This document shows positions 47,064-55,106 of a stretch of 64,000 nt of DNA, piece by piece. Where the stretch lies: the NCBI RefSeq assembly GCF_003952525.1, contig NZ_CP034451.1, positions 4,688,501 to 4,752,500 on the forward strand. Reading direction: 5' to 3'. Each line of letters starts with the position of its first letter. Positions within the stretch are counted from its first letter, which is position 1. Both the position numbers and the translations under genes were made by a program. The stretch comes from Mesorhizobium sp. M3A.F.Ca.ET.080.04.2.1 (GTDB taxonomy: Bacteria > Pseudomonadota > Alphaproteobacteria > Rhizobiales > Rhizobiaceae). Below the pieces are notes generated by a model, which ran no database searches, was not told where the DNA came from, and saw only the letters and a program-made list of their open reading frames with translations.

Positions 47064-48368
47064 ATGAACATACCCACAAGGCCAGGCGTCGGCAGCCTGG
47101 TTCAATTCTTTCGCGCAGGCGTGGCTCAAAGCGATGCGGCCGTCAGTGACGCAATGCAGCGCGAACTGCACCGGCAGCGCGACGAGATCGAATTGATCGC
47201 ATCGGAAAACATCGTCTCCAAGGCGGTGCTCGAGGCGCAAGGGTCCGTGCTCACCAACAAATATGCCGAAGGCTATCCGGGCCGCCGCTATTATGGCGGA
47301 TGCCAGTATGTCGACGAAGTCGAGGATCTGGCGCGGGAGCGGGCGAAGAGCCTGTTCGACTGCCGCTATGTCAATGTCCAGCCGCATTCGGGCAGCCAGG
47401 CAAACCAGTCCGTGTTCATGGCGCTGATGCAGCCCGGCGACACGTTCATGGGATTGAACTTGGCAGCCGGCGGACATCTTACCCACGGCTCGCCAGTGAA
47501 CCAGTCGGGCAAGTGGTTCAACGTGGTCTCGTACGGGGTGCGGCAGCAGGACCAGCGCATCGATCTGGACGAAGTCCGGGATCTGGCGCGCAAGCACAGG
47601 CCGAAAGTAATCCTTGCGGGCGGTTCGGCCTATCCGCGCGTCATCGATTTTGCGGCGTTTCGCGAAATATGCGACGAGGTCAACGCAAAATTGTTCGTCG
47701 ATATGGCGCATTTTGCCGGCCTCGTCGCCGGCGGCGTGCATCCTAGTCCGTTGCCGCATGCGCATGTGGTTACGACCACGACGCACAAGACGCTGCGCGG
47801 TCCGCGCGGGGGCATGGTGCTGTCCAATGACGAGGACATCGGCAAGAAGATCAGTTCCTCGGTGTTTCCGGGCCTGCAGGGCGGCCCGCTGATGCATGTC
47901 ATTGCCGCCAAGGCAGTCGCCTTCGGCGAGGCGCTGACGCCGCAGTTCCGGAGCTACGCGACCAATGTGGTGGCCAACGCAAAGGAACTCGCAGATATAT
48001 TGGTATCGGGTGGTGTCGACATCGTGTCGGGAGGTACCGACACACATCTCATGCTTGTCGACCTCAGGCGCAAGAATTTGACCGGCAAGGCCGTCGAAGC
48101 CGCGCTTGGGCGCGCCCACATCACCTGCAACAAGAATGGCATCCCGTTCGATCCGCAGGGACCGGCAGTCACTTCTGGCGTTCGCCTGGGCACGCCAGCC
48201 TGCACCACGCGCGGCTTCCTCGCCGATGAGTTTCGCCTGGTCGGGCAACTGACGATGAAGGTGATCGACGGCCTGTCGGCCAACGGTGAGCAAGGCAACG
48301 GTGAAGTTGAGGCGAATGTGCGCGAAGAGGTCGCTGCGCTGCTTCGCCGGTTCCCGATCTACAATTGA
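47064..48368 (+). CDS. glyA: Serine hydroxymethyltransferase
   Basis: A 434-residue PLP enzyme that condenses glycine with methylene-tetrahydrofolate to give serine, the entry point of the serine cycle. [39 protein letters not shown] and the PLP-lysine segment [14 protein letters not shown] are intact. The ATG at 47064 follows AGAGGGAGGAAC. It lies between ppc and a LuxR-type regulator gene starting 6 bp later. A separate housekeeping glyA elsewhere is likely, making this the methylotrophy copy (inference). Confidence 0.94.
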   Translation: MNIPTRPGVGSLVQFFRAGVAQSDAAVSDAMQRELHRQRDEIELIASENIVSKAVLEAQGSVLTNKYAEGYPGRRYYGGCQYVDEVEDLARERAKSLFDCRYVNVQPHSGSQANQSVFMALMQPGDTFMGLNLAAGGHLTHGSPVNQSGKWFNVVSYGVRQQDQRIDLDEVRDLARKHRPKVILAGGSAYPRVIDFAAFREICDEVNAKLFVDMAHFAGLVAGGVHPSPLPHAHVVTTTTHKTLRGPRGGMVLSNDEDIGKKISSSVFPGLQGGPLMHVIAAKAVAFGEALTPQFRSYATNVVANAKELADILVSGGVDIVSGGTDTHLMLVDLRRKNLTGKAVEAALGRAHITCNKNGIPFDPQGPAVTSGVRLGTPACTTRGFLADEFRLVGQLTMKVIDGLSANGEQGNGEVEANVREEVAALLRRFPIYN

Positions 48369-48374
48369 AGAACC

Positions 48375-49097
48375 GTGTCAGGACAATTGGCAAACGAGGT
48401 TGATGAGCTGCGGCACGGGGAGCTTTCGGGTTCAGAAATGAACGCCGCGCCGGTGTCCGCCAATGGCACGTTCAAGGTGCTTGTTGGCGAGCGCAACCCG
48501 CTGGTGGTGACCGCACTCGGCGGCATGATCGATCGCGACAGCCGGTTCGAGATGGTCGGCAGCGTCCAGACCGGTGAAGCGTTCCTGGATTCAGTCGCCC
48601 AAGGCCAACCGGCGTTCGACATCGCGGTGCTGGGCTGGAAGCTCTCCGACATGGACGGCGGCATGGTGCTGTCGGAGTTGCAGCGACGAAAGCTTTCCGC
48701 GCGCGTCATCATTTTCTCCAACGACCACGACGTGGCGATCCTGAAGCAATGCGTGCACCTTGGCGTACAGGGGTTTTGCTACCAGTTCGAGGATCCCTGC
48801 ATACTTTTCGACACGCTGCTGGCGGTCGCGCACGGCCGTATCTGCATCCCCTATGTCGATGTTTCAAGAATCAACGAGTCGCCGCTTTCGAAGCTCACGC
48901 CGCGCGAGCGGGAGCTTCTCAGCGTTCTTGCCGATGGCTGGACGAACCTGCAGATCGCCACACGTACCGGGATCTCGGAAAATACGGTGAAATACCATCT
49001 GAAGAACCTGTATGACAAACTCGATGTCCGTAACCGCGCGATGGCGGTCGGTCTGTTTGCGAGCGAGAGAAACCGTGGCTCCCAACGAAACTCTTAA
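48375..49097 (+). CDS. LuxR/NarL-type regulator with a degenerate receiver domain
   Basis: A 240-residue protein with a response-regulator fold (about 34-155) and a C-terminal LuxR helix-turn-helix (about 172-235; LTPRERELLSVLADGWTNLQIATRTGISENTVKYHLKNLYDKL). In the receiver the phospho-accepting Asp is Gly87 (AVLGWKLSDMDG), the acidic pair reads ER (39-40) and the conserved Lys appears to be Gln137; Ser115 remains. It therefore probably does not act by phosphorylation. It starts 6 bp after glyA, with no histidine kinase nearby. The GTG at 48375 gives this length; an ATG at 48438 is an alternative. Confidence 0.85.
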   Translation: MSGQLANEVDELRHGELSGSEMNAAPVSANGTFKVLVGERNPLVVTALGGMIDRDSRFEMVGSVQTGEAFLDSVAQGQPAFDIAVLGWKLSDMDGGMVLSELQRRKLSARVIIFSNDHDVAILKQCVHLGVQGFCYQFEDPCILFDTLLAVAHGRICIPYVDVSRINESPLSKLTPRERELLSVLADGWTNLQIATRTGISENTVKYHLKNLYDKLDVRNRAMAVGLFASERNRGSQRNS

Positions 49098-49170
49098 AGC
49101 GGGTCGCGCTGAAGGGGATCCAGGCTGCACACTTTTGCGCGACGCGCAGTAAAGCGCGTCGCGCTGAAAG
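49098..49170. repeat. Partial rhizobial palindrome fragments
   Basis: AAAGCGGGTCGCGCTGAAG, then GGCTGCACACTTTTGCGCGACGCGCAG and AAAGCGCGTCGCGCTGAAAG. These share the GCTGCACACTTT core and AAAGCGCGTCG flank with the element near 51177-51257. They lie between the LuxR gene and the convergent folD-like gene. Confidence 0.55.
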
Positions 49171-49222
49171 CATTCTGCCGACGCTCCCGCAATCAATATG
49201 GATCGTGCGCTCGCTCGCGCCT

Positions 49223-50143
49223 TCACTCCGCCGCGAGCTTGTCCGCCACGCCATAGGTCGCCTGGTAGAGCGCGCGCTGGCGGCTGAGCGCGACCATGGT
49301 GTTGCGCAGCAGGATCGCCACCGTGATCGGGCCGACGCCGCCCGGCACCGGCGTGATCCATGAGGCGACGTGCCTGACGCTGTCGGTGTCGACGTCGCCG
49401 ACGATGCGGCTTTCGCCGTCCGGTCCGGTCTCCGCATTGATGCCGATGTCGATCACGGCAGCACCCGGCTTGACCATGTCGGCCTTGATCAGCCGCGGCT
49501 TCCCGACGGCGACGAACAGCGCATCGGCGCGCCGCGCATGCGCCGCCACCGAGCGCGTCATGTGATGGCACACCGTCACGGTGGCGCCCTCGCTCATCAG
49601 CAGGAAGGCGATCGGCTTGCCGACGATCTCGGAATGGCCGACGACCACTACCTCGAGCCCCTTGAGGTCGAGACCCGTCTCTTTCAGCAGTTGGACGGAA
49701 GCAGCTGCCGTGCACGGGGCGAGATCGAGTTGGTTGTAGACGATGTTGCCGATCGAAGCCGGATGCATGCCCTCGACGTCCTTGAGCGGATGCACCGCCG
49801 CCTGCAGCGTCTTGATCGGGATATGCGCCGGGACCGGCCGCTGGATGATGATGCCGGTGACGCGCGGATCGGCGTTGAGCCCGTGGATCGCCGCTTCCAG
49901 CTCGCCTGCTGTGATATCGGCGGCGAAGCGCCGCTCCTCGAAGCCGATGCCGGCAAGCTCGGCCTTGGCGCGCTGGTTGCGGACATAGACCTCGACCGCG
50001 GCGGTGTCGCCGACGGTGATCGACACCAGCTTCGGCGCAAAGCCTTCGGCGGTGGCGATCGCCGCTTCGTCGCGCACGGAAGCGATGATGCGATTTGCGA
50101 CCGGGCCACCCTTGAGATAGCGGCTGTCGTCAGACCGGGACAT
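49223..50143 (-). CDS. Second FolD-like methylenetetrahydrofolate dehydrogenase, altered active site
   Basis: A 306-residue FolD-family protein. The NADP fold (VVVVGHSEIVGKPIAFLL) and [11 protein letters not shown] are intact. Relative to Escherichia coli FolD, Tyr50 is kept (Tyr53) and Gln98 is kept (Gln101), but the catalytic Lys54 is Gln57 (YVRNQRAK) and Asp121 is Glu124 (KDVEG). In the human enzyme, changing the equivalent lysine to Gln abolishes cyclohydrolase but spares dehydrogenase activity, as I recall. This may thus be a monofunctional dehydrogenase for the methylotrophic route. AGGAGGTCTTAGCC precedes the ATG at 50143. Confidence 0.85.
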   Translation of the reverse strand: MSRSDDSRYLKGGPVANRIIASVRDEAAIATAEGFAPKLVSITVGDTAAVEVYVRNQRAKAELAGIGFEERRFAADITAGELEAAIHGLNADPRVTGIIIQRPVPAHIPIKTLQAAVHPLKDVEGMHPASIGNIVYNQLDLAPCTAAASVQLLKETGLDLKGLEVVVVGHSEIVGKPIAFLLMSEGATVTVCHHMTRSVAAHARRADALFVAVGKPRLIKADMVKPGAAVIDIGINAETGPDGESRIVGDVDTDSVRHVASWITPVPGGVGPITVAILLRNTMVALSRQRALYQATYGVADKLAAE

Positions 50144-50389
50144 GGCTAAGACCTCCTGTCTTGGATTCAGATCGATACAGCTTGCGTCGATCATGCCTGT
50201 ACATTATTCTTCTCATTAAAGATATTTTCCATATGTGCAACTCGTCGATGGAGGAGTGCCCGATGCCGAACACGCTCTATCCTTCGAAACGTTGTGGCCC
50301 GCCGCAGCTTCGTCAGGCGCGACTTATGGCGACGCACTTGTCGCTGCCGCACCACCGCTCCAAGAAACCTCGTCCACAGCCCTGACGAT

Positions 50390-50812
50390 ATGGAACCACT
50401 CGCAAGAGACAGCCTTCTCTCGCAGATCGGCGGCGAAACGGTGCTGCGCGGCTTGGTCAACGCCTTCTACGATCTGATCGAGACGGATCCACGCGGAAAG
50501 TCGTTGTTGCGATTGCTTTTTCGCGGACATGGTGTCGACCACGCGCGCGAAGAACAATTCAACTTCCTGTGCGGCTTCCTCGGCGGTCCCCGCCATTATC
50601 TGGAAAAGCACGGTCACATGGACGTGCGCCTCATGCATGCGCATGTGCCGATCTCGGCAGCCGACGCCGAGGACTGGCTGGCGCTTATGGATCAGGCGAT
50701 CGCCAGCATGCAGCTCTCAGGTCCTCCTGTCGACAAGATGCGCGTCGCATTCCGCCGTGTCGCCTTGATGCTGGTCAACGATCTTGGGGAATGGGGAGTG
50801 CGAAAAGCGTAG
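50390..50812 (+). CDS. Group II truncated haemoglobin
   Basis: A 140-residue globin of the 2-on-2 type. Tyr at the B10-like position (LVNAFYDLIE), GGPRHYLEKHGH, the proximal His in LMHAHVPIS and the G8-like Trp in AEDWLALM match group II (GlbO/YjbI) proteins. It likely handles O2, NO or peroxide, as others of the group do. The ATG at 50390 is chosen by homology; no clear ribosome site is visible. It is divergent from the second folD gene across 246 bp. Whether it supports the oxygenase pathway to the left is unknown. Confidence 0.8.
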   Translation: MEPLARDSLLSQIGGETVLRGLVNAFYDLIETDPRGKSLLRLLFRGHGVDHAREEQFNFLCGFLGGPRHYLEKHGHMDVRLMHAHVPISAADAEDWLALMDQAIASMQLSGPPVDKMRVAFRRVALMLVNDLGEWGVRKA

Positions 50813-50863
50813 CGCAGCGGCTCTGTTGGACTAGGCGGAGCGATGCGAACCTCAACGGTTTGC

Positions 50864-50953
50864 TGGCGGAGAGAGCGGGATTCGAACCCGCGTTACGGTT
50901 TCCCGTAAACACACTTTCCAGGCGTGCGCCTTCAACCACTCGGCCACCTCTCC
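50864..50953 (-). tRNA. tRNA-Ser (GGA)
   Basis: On the minus strand GGAGAGG begins the acceptor stem and pairs with TCTCTCC (one G-U pair), followed by G and an encoded CCA. The anticodon loop reads CTGGAAA (GGA), a long variable arm (GGTTTCCCGTAA region) follows, and the T-loop is GGTTCGAATCC. The length of 90 nt including CCA is typical of tRNA-Ser. Confidence 0.95.
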
Positions 50954-51210
50954 GTCCTTGCATTCGCGCCGGCCGGTTTCGCCGCGCGGGTTGGGAGATG
51001 CATCTCCTTCGGGAAGTCCCAGTCGGGACCAGATGGGGGTGCCTTCAACCGGCGGGCAGCCCTTTCCCAGCGCCTGCAGCCGTTCAGGCAAACAAGGCGC
51101 GGGGCTCATCTAGTCGATCCTAAAGCGAATGCCAAGCCATAATGGCATCGCAAAGGCTTTTGCCGTGGATGGCCTTAAAGCGCGTCGCTCTGAAACGGAA
51201 TGAGGCGGCG

Positions 51211-51257
51211 CGCTTTGATTGTCCCGGAACCGCTGCACACTTTCGGGCGACATGCAT
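51211..51257. repeat. Rhizobial-type intergenic palindrome, copy 3
   Basis: CCCGGAACCGCTGCACACTTTCGGG with flanking GCGACATGCAT; only the right outer arm is well kept. Core identical to copies 1 and 2. Confidence 0.7.
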
Positions 51258-51377
51258 CAAGCCGGGCTTTCACAAAGGGGCCGGCGTTGGAATGATGTGC
51301 ACAGGCCGTTTCGGCCGGGTTGCCGCGCTTGACTTCGGCCCCGGCGGCCTGTCGAGTGCCTGAATTCACTGTTTTCT

Positions 51378-51422
51378 GCGCAATTCCGGACGCGACAACC
51401 GCTGTGCTTTTCCTGGAACTGC
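51378..51422. repeat. Dispersed GCGCAATTCCGGAC repeat, copy 2
   Basis: GCGCAATTCCGGACGCGACAACCGCTG through CCTGGAACTGC; related to the element at 22644-22689. Confidence 0.65.
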
Positions 51423-51452
51423 CTGGGCTTTGCGAGGGGGCATCGTCCTGAC

Positions 51453-52154
51453 ATGGCGTCGATCGACCAGCAACCGAGGGGCAGGCCGGACAGCGGGCTC
51501 TCCTACGTCCCGGTAGCCTGGCTGATCATCGTCATGGGCCTATCCGCCTACGGCCTGATCTCGAACTGGCGGCTGATCGGTGACTTCAACCTGCCGGAAA
51601 GCGTCTCCTTCCTGATCTACAGCGGGCTGGCCGGCGGCGTCGTCACCATTCTGTGGGGCCTTTACCTGCTTGGCCTTGCCTTCAACCGGTCGGCGCGTTT
51701 CCCACGCCACTACACCATCTGGCAGGGGGCCATCATTCTGTGGCTCGTCCTGCGGCAGGCCTACACGCTCATGGTGCCCGACTTCGTCTTCTCGGCCGAA
51801 GCGCTGGGCTTCACGATCGCCGAAATCGCCATCGGCCTGCTCTGCATCTATTTGCTGCGGCGCGGTGCCGGAGCCGAAGCGGTCTATGCCAATCCTGAGA
51901 CCGAGCGCCCGTCGCTGCTGGTCTCGCTGCTTGCGGCCTTGCTCGGAATCATCGTCGGCGGCGCCATCGGCGCCTGCGCCGGATTTTTCGCAGGGTCGCT
52001 GATCGCGGACGCAACCCATATGAGCTGCTTCGAGGGCGCCTGCGGGTTTTTCGCCGTCTTCGTCGGCCTTGCAGGGCTGGTGGTCGGGGCGATCGCGGGC
52101 GCAATCTTCGCCGTCTGGCGCGTCAACCGGCGAAAGACAGCGCCGGCGGCCTAA
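51453..52154 (+). CDS. Multi-spanning membrane protein, DUF2569-like
   Basis: A 233-residue inner-membrane protein with about six hydrophobic segments (for example VAWLIIVMGLSAYGLI, GGVVTILWGLYLLGLAF, IAEIAIGLLCIYLLRR and two glycine-rich C-terminal helices). The first 140 residues resemble DUF2569 proteins of unknown function; the C-terminal pair LAALLGIIVGGAIGACAG and VGLAGLVVGAIAGAIF resembles glycine-zipper helices. The ATG at 51453 has only weak ribosome signals. The following small gene may be coexpressed. Confidence 0.6.
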   Translation: MASIDQQPRGRPDSGLSYVPVAWLIIVMGLSAYGLISNWRLIGDFNLPESVSFLIYSGLAGGVVTILWGLYLLGLAFNRSARFPRHYTIWQGAIILWLVLRQAYTLMVPDFVFSAEALGFTIAEIAIGLLCIYLLRRGAGAEAVYANPETERPSLLVSLLAALLGIIVGGAIGACAGFFAGSLIADATHMSCFEGACGFFAVFVGLAGLVVGAIAGAIFAVWRVNRRKTAPAA

Positions 52155-52294
52155 AGATCCCTTCCAAAAAAGGGTGGGGCCGGATTTTTCAGCGGGGAAT
52201 GCGCGGTTCAAAATCGCGTGTCGCGATTGCGCGCCGGCAGCGCAGGCCCTATGTCGGTTGCGGGGCAGATGGGAGCTTTCCCGGGGAGCGTTGG

Positions 52295-52615
52295 ATGCTG
52301 CGTTTCATCTTCCGGCTGGCGGCAATGGTTGCGCTGTCGATTTCCGTGATCATGGCGGTGATCGACGCTACACGCTCGGTCGCGGCATCGGCCCTCGTCA
52401 TGACGCCGCTCAACACCAGTTGGCTCGCGGTGTCGCCCGATACCCGCGCGGCCTTCGAGACCTATGTGCGCGCCAAGGCCAATCCGCTGGTCTGGGACGC
52501 CGCCATCGCCTGGGTGCTCGGCCAGCCGGGCTTCGCGGTGTTCGCGCTGCTGGCGTTCCTGCTCTACGCCGTCGGCTACCGGCGGCGGCGCCATGAATTC
52601 GCTCCCAGCAACTGA
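52295..52615 (+). CDS. Small membrane protein, function unknown
   Basis: A 106-residue protein with an N-terminal hydrophobic helix (LRFIFRLAAMVALSISVIMAV), a soluble middle part with TWLAVSPDTRAAFE-like sequence, and a C-terminal helix (FAVFALLAFLLYAVGYRRRR) with positively charged end. Similar small proteins occur in rhizobia with no known role. The ATG at 52295 follows GGGGAG. It precedes the BmpA gene by 202 bp. Confidence 0.65.
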   Translation: MLRFIFRLAAMVALSISVIMAVIDATRSVAASALVMTPLNTSWLAVSPDTRAAFETYVRAKANPLVWDAAIAWVLGQPGFAVFALLAFLLYAVGYRRRRHEFAPSN

Positions 52616-52817
52616 CACGAACCGCGGTCGCATGGGCTGAACTGGCCCGTCCGTCCGGTTTTCCAAAAGGTCAAAATTCCGCGTGAATTTTGTTTCGGGC
52701 CGTGCCAGATTGGCCGCGAGCGGGAGGGGCACGCACTTCCTGCCGGTGCCGCATGCCCGCCGGAGAACCGGGCAGGTCAGCGGTGCAACGGAAAATAACC
52801 GACAGGGTGTGGATCAC

Positions 52818-53807
52818 ATGAAACGTATCGTTCTCGGCCTCCTGGCCGCAACCGCAATGGTTCTTCCGGCCTTCGCCGCGGATGTGCAGCCGGCCATCCT
52901 CTACGATCTGGGCGGCAAGTTCGACAAATCCTTCAACGAGGCCGCCTTTCATGGCGCCGAGAAGTTCAAGGCCGAAACCGGGGTCGCTTACGTCGAATTC
53001 GAAGTGTCCAACGCCTCGCAGCGCGAGCAGGCGCTGCGCCGCTTCGCCGAGGACGGCCGCAACCCGATCGTGATGGCCGGCTTTGCCTGGGAAGATGCGC
53101 TGAAGAAGGTCGCGGCAGAATATACCGACCTCAACTTCGCCATCATCGACGATGCCGTCGACCTGCCCAATGTCCGCTCGCTGGTCTTCAAGGAGAACGA
53201 GGGCTCCTACCTCGTCGGCATCATGGCGGCGATGGCCTCGAAGTCGAAGAAGGTCAGCTTCGTCGGCGGCATGGACATTCCGCTGATCCGCAAGTTCGAA
53301 TGCGGCTATGTCGGGGGTGCCAAATCCGCGGGCGCAACCGAGGTCATCCAGAACATGACCGGTGACACGCCGGCGGCATGGAATGACCCGGCCAAGGGTG
53401 GCGAGATCGCCAAGACGCAAATCGACCAGGGCTCCGACGTCGTCTACGCGGCCGCCGGCGGCACCGGAGTCGGCGTGCTGCAGGCGGCGGCAGATGCCGG
53501 CAAGCTCGGCATCGGCGTCGATTCCAACCAGAACGGGCTGCAGCCCGGCAAGGTGCTGACCTCGATGCTGAAGCGCGTCGACGTTGCCGTGTACAACGCC
53601 TTCATGGACGGCAAGAACGGCACCTTCAAGGGCGGCGTCGAAAACCTCGGCCTCAAGGAAGGCGGAGTCGACTACGCCATGGATGACAACAACAAGGCGC
53701 TGGTGACCGACGAGATGAAGGCCGCTGTCGAAAAGGCCAAGGCCGACATCATCGCCGGCAAGATCGAGGTGCATGACTACACCTCGGACAACAACTGCCC
53801 ATATTGA
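52818..53807 (+). CDS. bmpA: BMP-family nucleoside-binding periplasmic protein
   Basis: A 329-residue binding protein of the basic membrane protein (PnrA/BmpA) family. A Sec signal peptide is clear (MKRIVLGLLAATAMVLPAFAAD) and has no lipobox. ILYDLGGKFDKSFNEAAF is the typical N-terminal ligand strand, followed by FVGGMDIPLIRKFECGY and GVGVLQAAADAGKLGIGVDSNQ. It should deliver nucleosides to the ABC transporter encoded at 55.1-58.7 kb. The start at 52818 was set by the signal peptide. A strong terminator follows at once. Confidence 0.9.
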   Translation: MKRIVLGLLAATAMVLPAFAADVQPAILYDLGGKFDKSFNEAAFHGAEKFKAETGVAYVEFEVSNASQREQALRRFAEDGRNPIVMAGFAWEDALKKVAAEYTDLNFAIIDDAVDLPNVRSLVFKENEGSYLVGIMAAMASKSKKVSFVGGMDIPLIRKFECGYVGGAKSAGATEVIQNMTGDTPAAWNDPAKGGEIAKTQIDQGSDVVYAAAGGTGVGVLQAAADAGKLGIGVDSNQNGLQPGKVLTSMLKRVDVAVYNAFMDGKNGTFKGGVENLGLKEGGVDYAMDDNNKALVTDEMKAAVEKAKADIIAGKIEVHDYTSDNNCPY

Positions 53808-53831
53808 TCAGCGACGGAGCTGGATTTTTGG

Positions 53832-53864
53832 ACCGCCGGGCGAAAGCCCGGCGGTTTCGCTTTT
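53832..53864 (+). terminator. bmpA terminator
   Basis: ACCGCCGGGC and GCCCGGCGGT form a perfect 10-bp stem with a GAAA loop, followed by TTCGCTTTT; 24 bp after the bmpA stop. Confidence 0.9.
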
Positions 53865-53916
53865 CCGGCAGCCCCCAAAGTGGAGCGAGGCAGCGTTCTG
53901 TGGAAAGCTGAATCGC

Positions 53917-54294
53917 TCAACGTTTGGACATCATCGCCTGGATCCGCTCTTTCAAGATACGATACTGCTCAAGCGAGGTATCAGAAAAGGCTTCGCTGCG
54001 ATCCGATCGAAGATCGAGGTAGGTTGGGGGCACAGGGAATTGACTTTGAGAGAAATCCAGACGCCTGCCATCTACGAGATTGTAAAAATGCCAGGCGCCG
54101 TCGACATCGGTTTTTGCGATATCGCCTCCGAGGAGATCCTGAACGACGAGCGCTGAAACACTGCACTGGCCCTTTGCCGGATTTTCCGGCAACCACTTCG
54201 AGGAAGTCTCGACAGACCAGGCGTTTTGCAAGGCAGATCGCAGAGCCTCGATTGGTTCTGGCTGGCTCATCGTGCTTCCCGGACTGCTGTTCAT
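53917..54294 (-). CDS. YunG-like protein
   Basis: A 125-residue protein. The segment GQCSVSALVVQDLLGGDIAKT followed by WHFYNLVDGRRLDFSQSQF resembles the YunG family, possibly a small cysteine-peptidase-like or transglutaminase-like fold with the Cys, His and Asp in order. This is family resemblance from memory; function is unknown. Its ATG overlaps the stop of the upstream minus-strand gene by 4 bp; a second ATG at 54270 has a better ribosome site. Confidence 0.65.
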   Translation of the reverse strand: MNSSPGSTMSQPEPIEALRSALQNAWSVETSSKWLPENPAKGQCSVSALVVQDLLGGDIAKTDVDGAWHFYNLVDGRRLDFSQSQFPVPPTYLDLRSDRSEAFSDTSLEQYRILKERIQAMMSKR

Positions 54295-54698
54295 AGCGAG
54301 CCGGCGAGATAGCCTAGCGCGAAAACTGCCAGCAGGGCGAGCGCGATCACAAATCCAAGCCTGCGACCGAGGGAATGCAGACCGACTCCGTAAGGCTTGC
54401 GCTCGAGCCTGTGGATCACAATGGGCGGCGGCCTCGCTTCGGCGTCGGCGAGGCCGGCAAGCCGCAGCTGCGGCAGGTCGGCGAGCCCGCGCTGGACAAG
54501 GCGCCAGCGCTCGTCGGAAACCGCGTTTGCCGGCTCTGCCGGACCCAAGCCACGCATGCGCTCGGCAAGCCTCAGCACAGCATTGCGAAAGGCGGGGTCG
54601 ACCTTAAGGTCGCGCTCGGCGCGCGCCCGCTCCCGTTCATCCATCAGACCGAAAACATAGTCGCCGGCCCTTGCGATGCGGTCTCCTTCACCTGGCAT
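54291..54698 (-). CDS. Anti-sigma-like small membrane protein
   Basis: A 135-residue protein. The N-terminal DYVFGLMDERERARAERDLKVDPAFRNAVLRLAERM resembles the zinc-free anti-sigma domain of RskA/ChrR-like proteins. A single C-terminal membrane helix (LGFVIALALLAVFALGYLAGSL) ends the protein. No sigma factor gene is adjacent, so a regulatory role is speculative. The slyX gene is 33 bp upstream on the same strand. Confidence 0.55.
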   Translation of the reverse strand: MPGEGDRIARAGDYVFGLMDERERARAERDLKVDPAFRNAVLRLAERMRGLGPAEPANAVSDERWRLVQRGLADLPQLRLAGLADAEARPPPIVIHRLERKPYGVGLHSLGRRLGFVIALALLAVFALGYLAGSL

Positions 54699-54731
54699 GA
54701 CCGTCCTTCTTAAAGCTCGTTTTCTTACGGC

Positions 54732-54941
54732 TCACCAGTGCGGCGGCTTGGTCACCGGCACGTCGGGAGACGCCTGCTCCTCCAGGGCGAGGAACCGGTC
54801 GGCAAGGGCGGCAAGCTTGCGTTCCATGCGCTCGATCACCTTCCATTGCTCGGCGAGCTGGCCGGACAGTTCCTCGATCGTCTTTTCCTGCTCGGCGGCG
54901 CGGATTTCCAGCGTCGTCAGCCGATCCTCAGGCATGGTCAT
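54732..54941 (-). CDS. slyX: SlyX family protein
   Basis: A 69-residue coiled-coil protein. RLTTLEIRAAEQEKTIEELS followed by QWKVIERMERKLAAL forms heptads, and the C-terminal PPHW matches the conserved PPHY/PPHW ending of SlyX. The function of SlyX is unknown. It is the first of three minus-strand genes facing bmpA, transcribed divergently from the ABC transporter operon. Confidence 0.85.
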   Translation of the reverse strand: MTMPEDRLTTLEIRAAEQEKTIEELSGQLAEQWKVIERMERKLAALADRFLALEEQASPDVPVTKPPHW

Positions 54942-55106
54942 TCAAAACCCGGTCTCCGTGAATGTGAAGCTCTCGGCCACCTTCGAAATTGACAAGCGCG
55001 GGGGGATTTGTCGAGAGTGAATGGCGTTCCGGCCAATTGGCACGGGCGGGGCATCATGCTAGGCGTTTTGACCAAGCGATAAAAAAATAAGAGTGGGACA
55101 GGCTGC

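Larger units (their letters stand above)
50954..51452. other. Gene-free interval with dispersed repeats
   Basis: About 500 bp between tRNA-Ser and a membrane-protein gene. It contains palindrome copy 3 (51211-51257) and the second GCGCAATTCCGGAC element (51378-51422). No attachment-site duplication of the tRNA end was noticed. Confidence 0.5.

Noticed and set aside
50864..50953. tRNA-Ser as an integration site for an island
   Set aside because: No integrase gene and no duplicated tRNA 3' end were seen within the window; the methylotrophy block ends before it without mobile-element genes.
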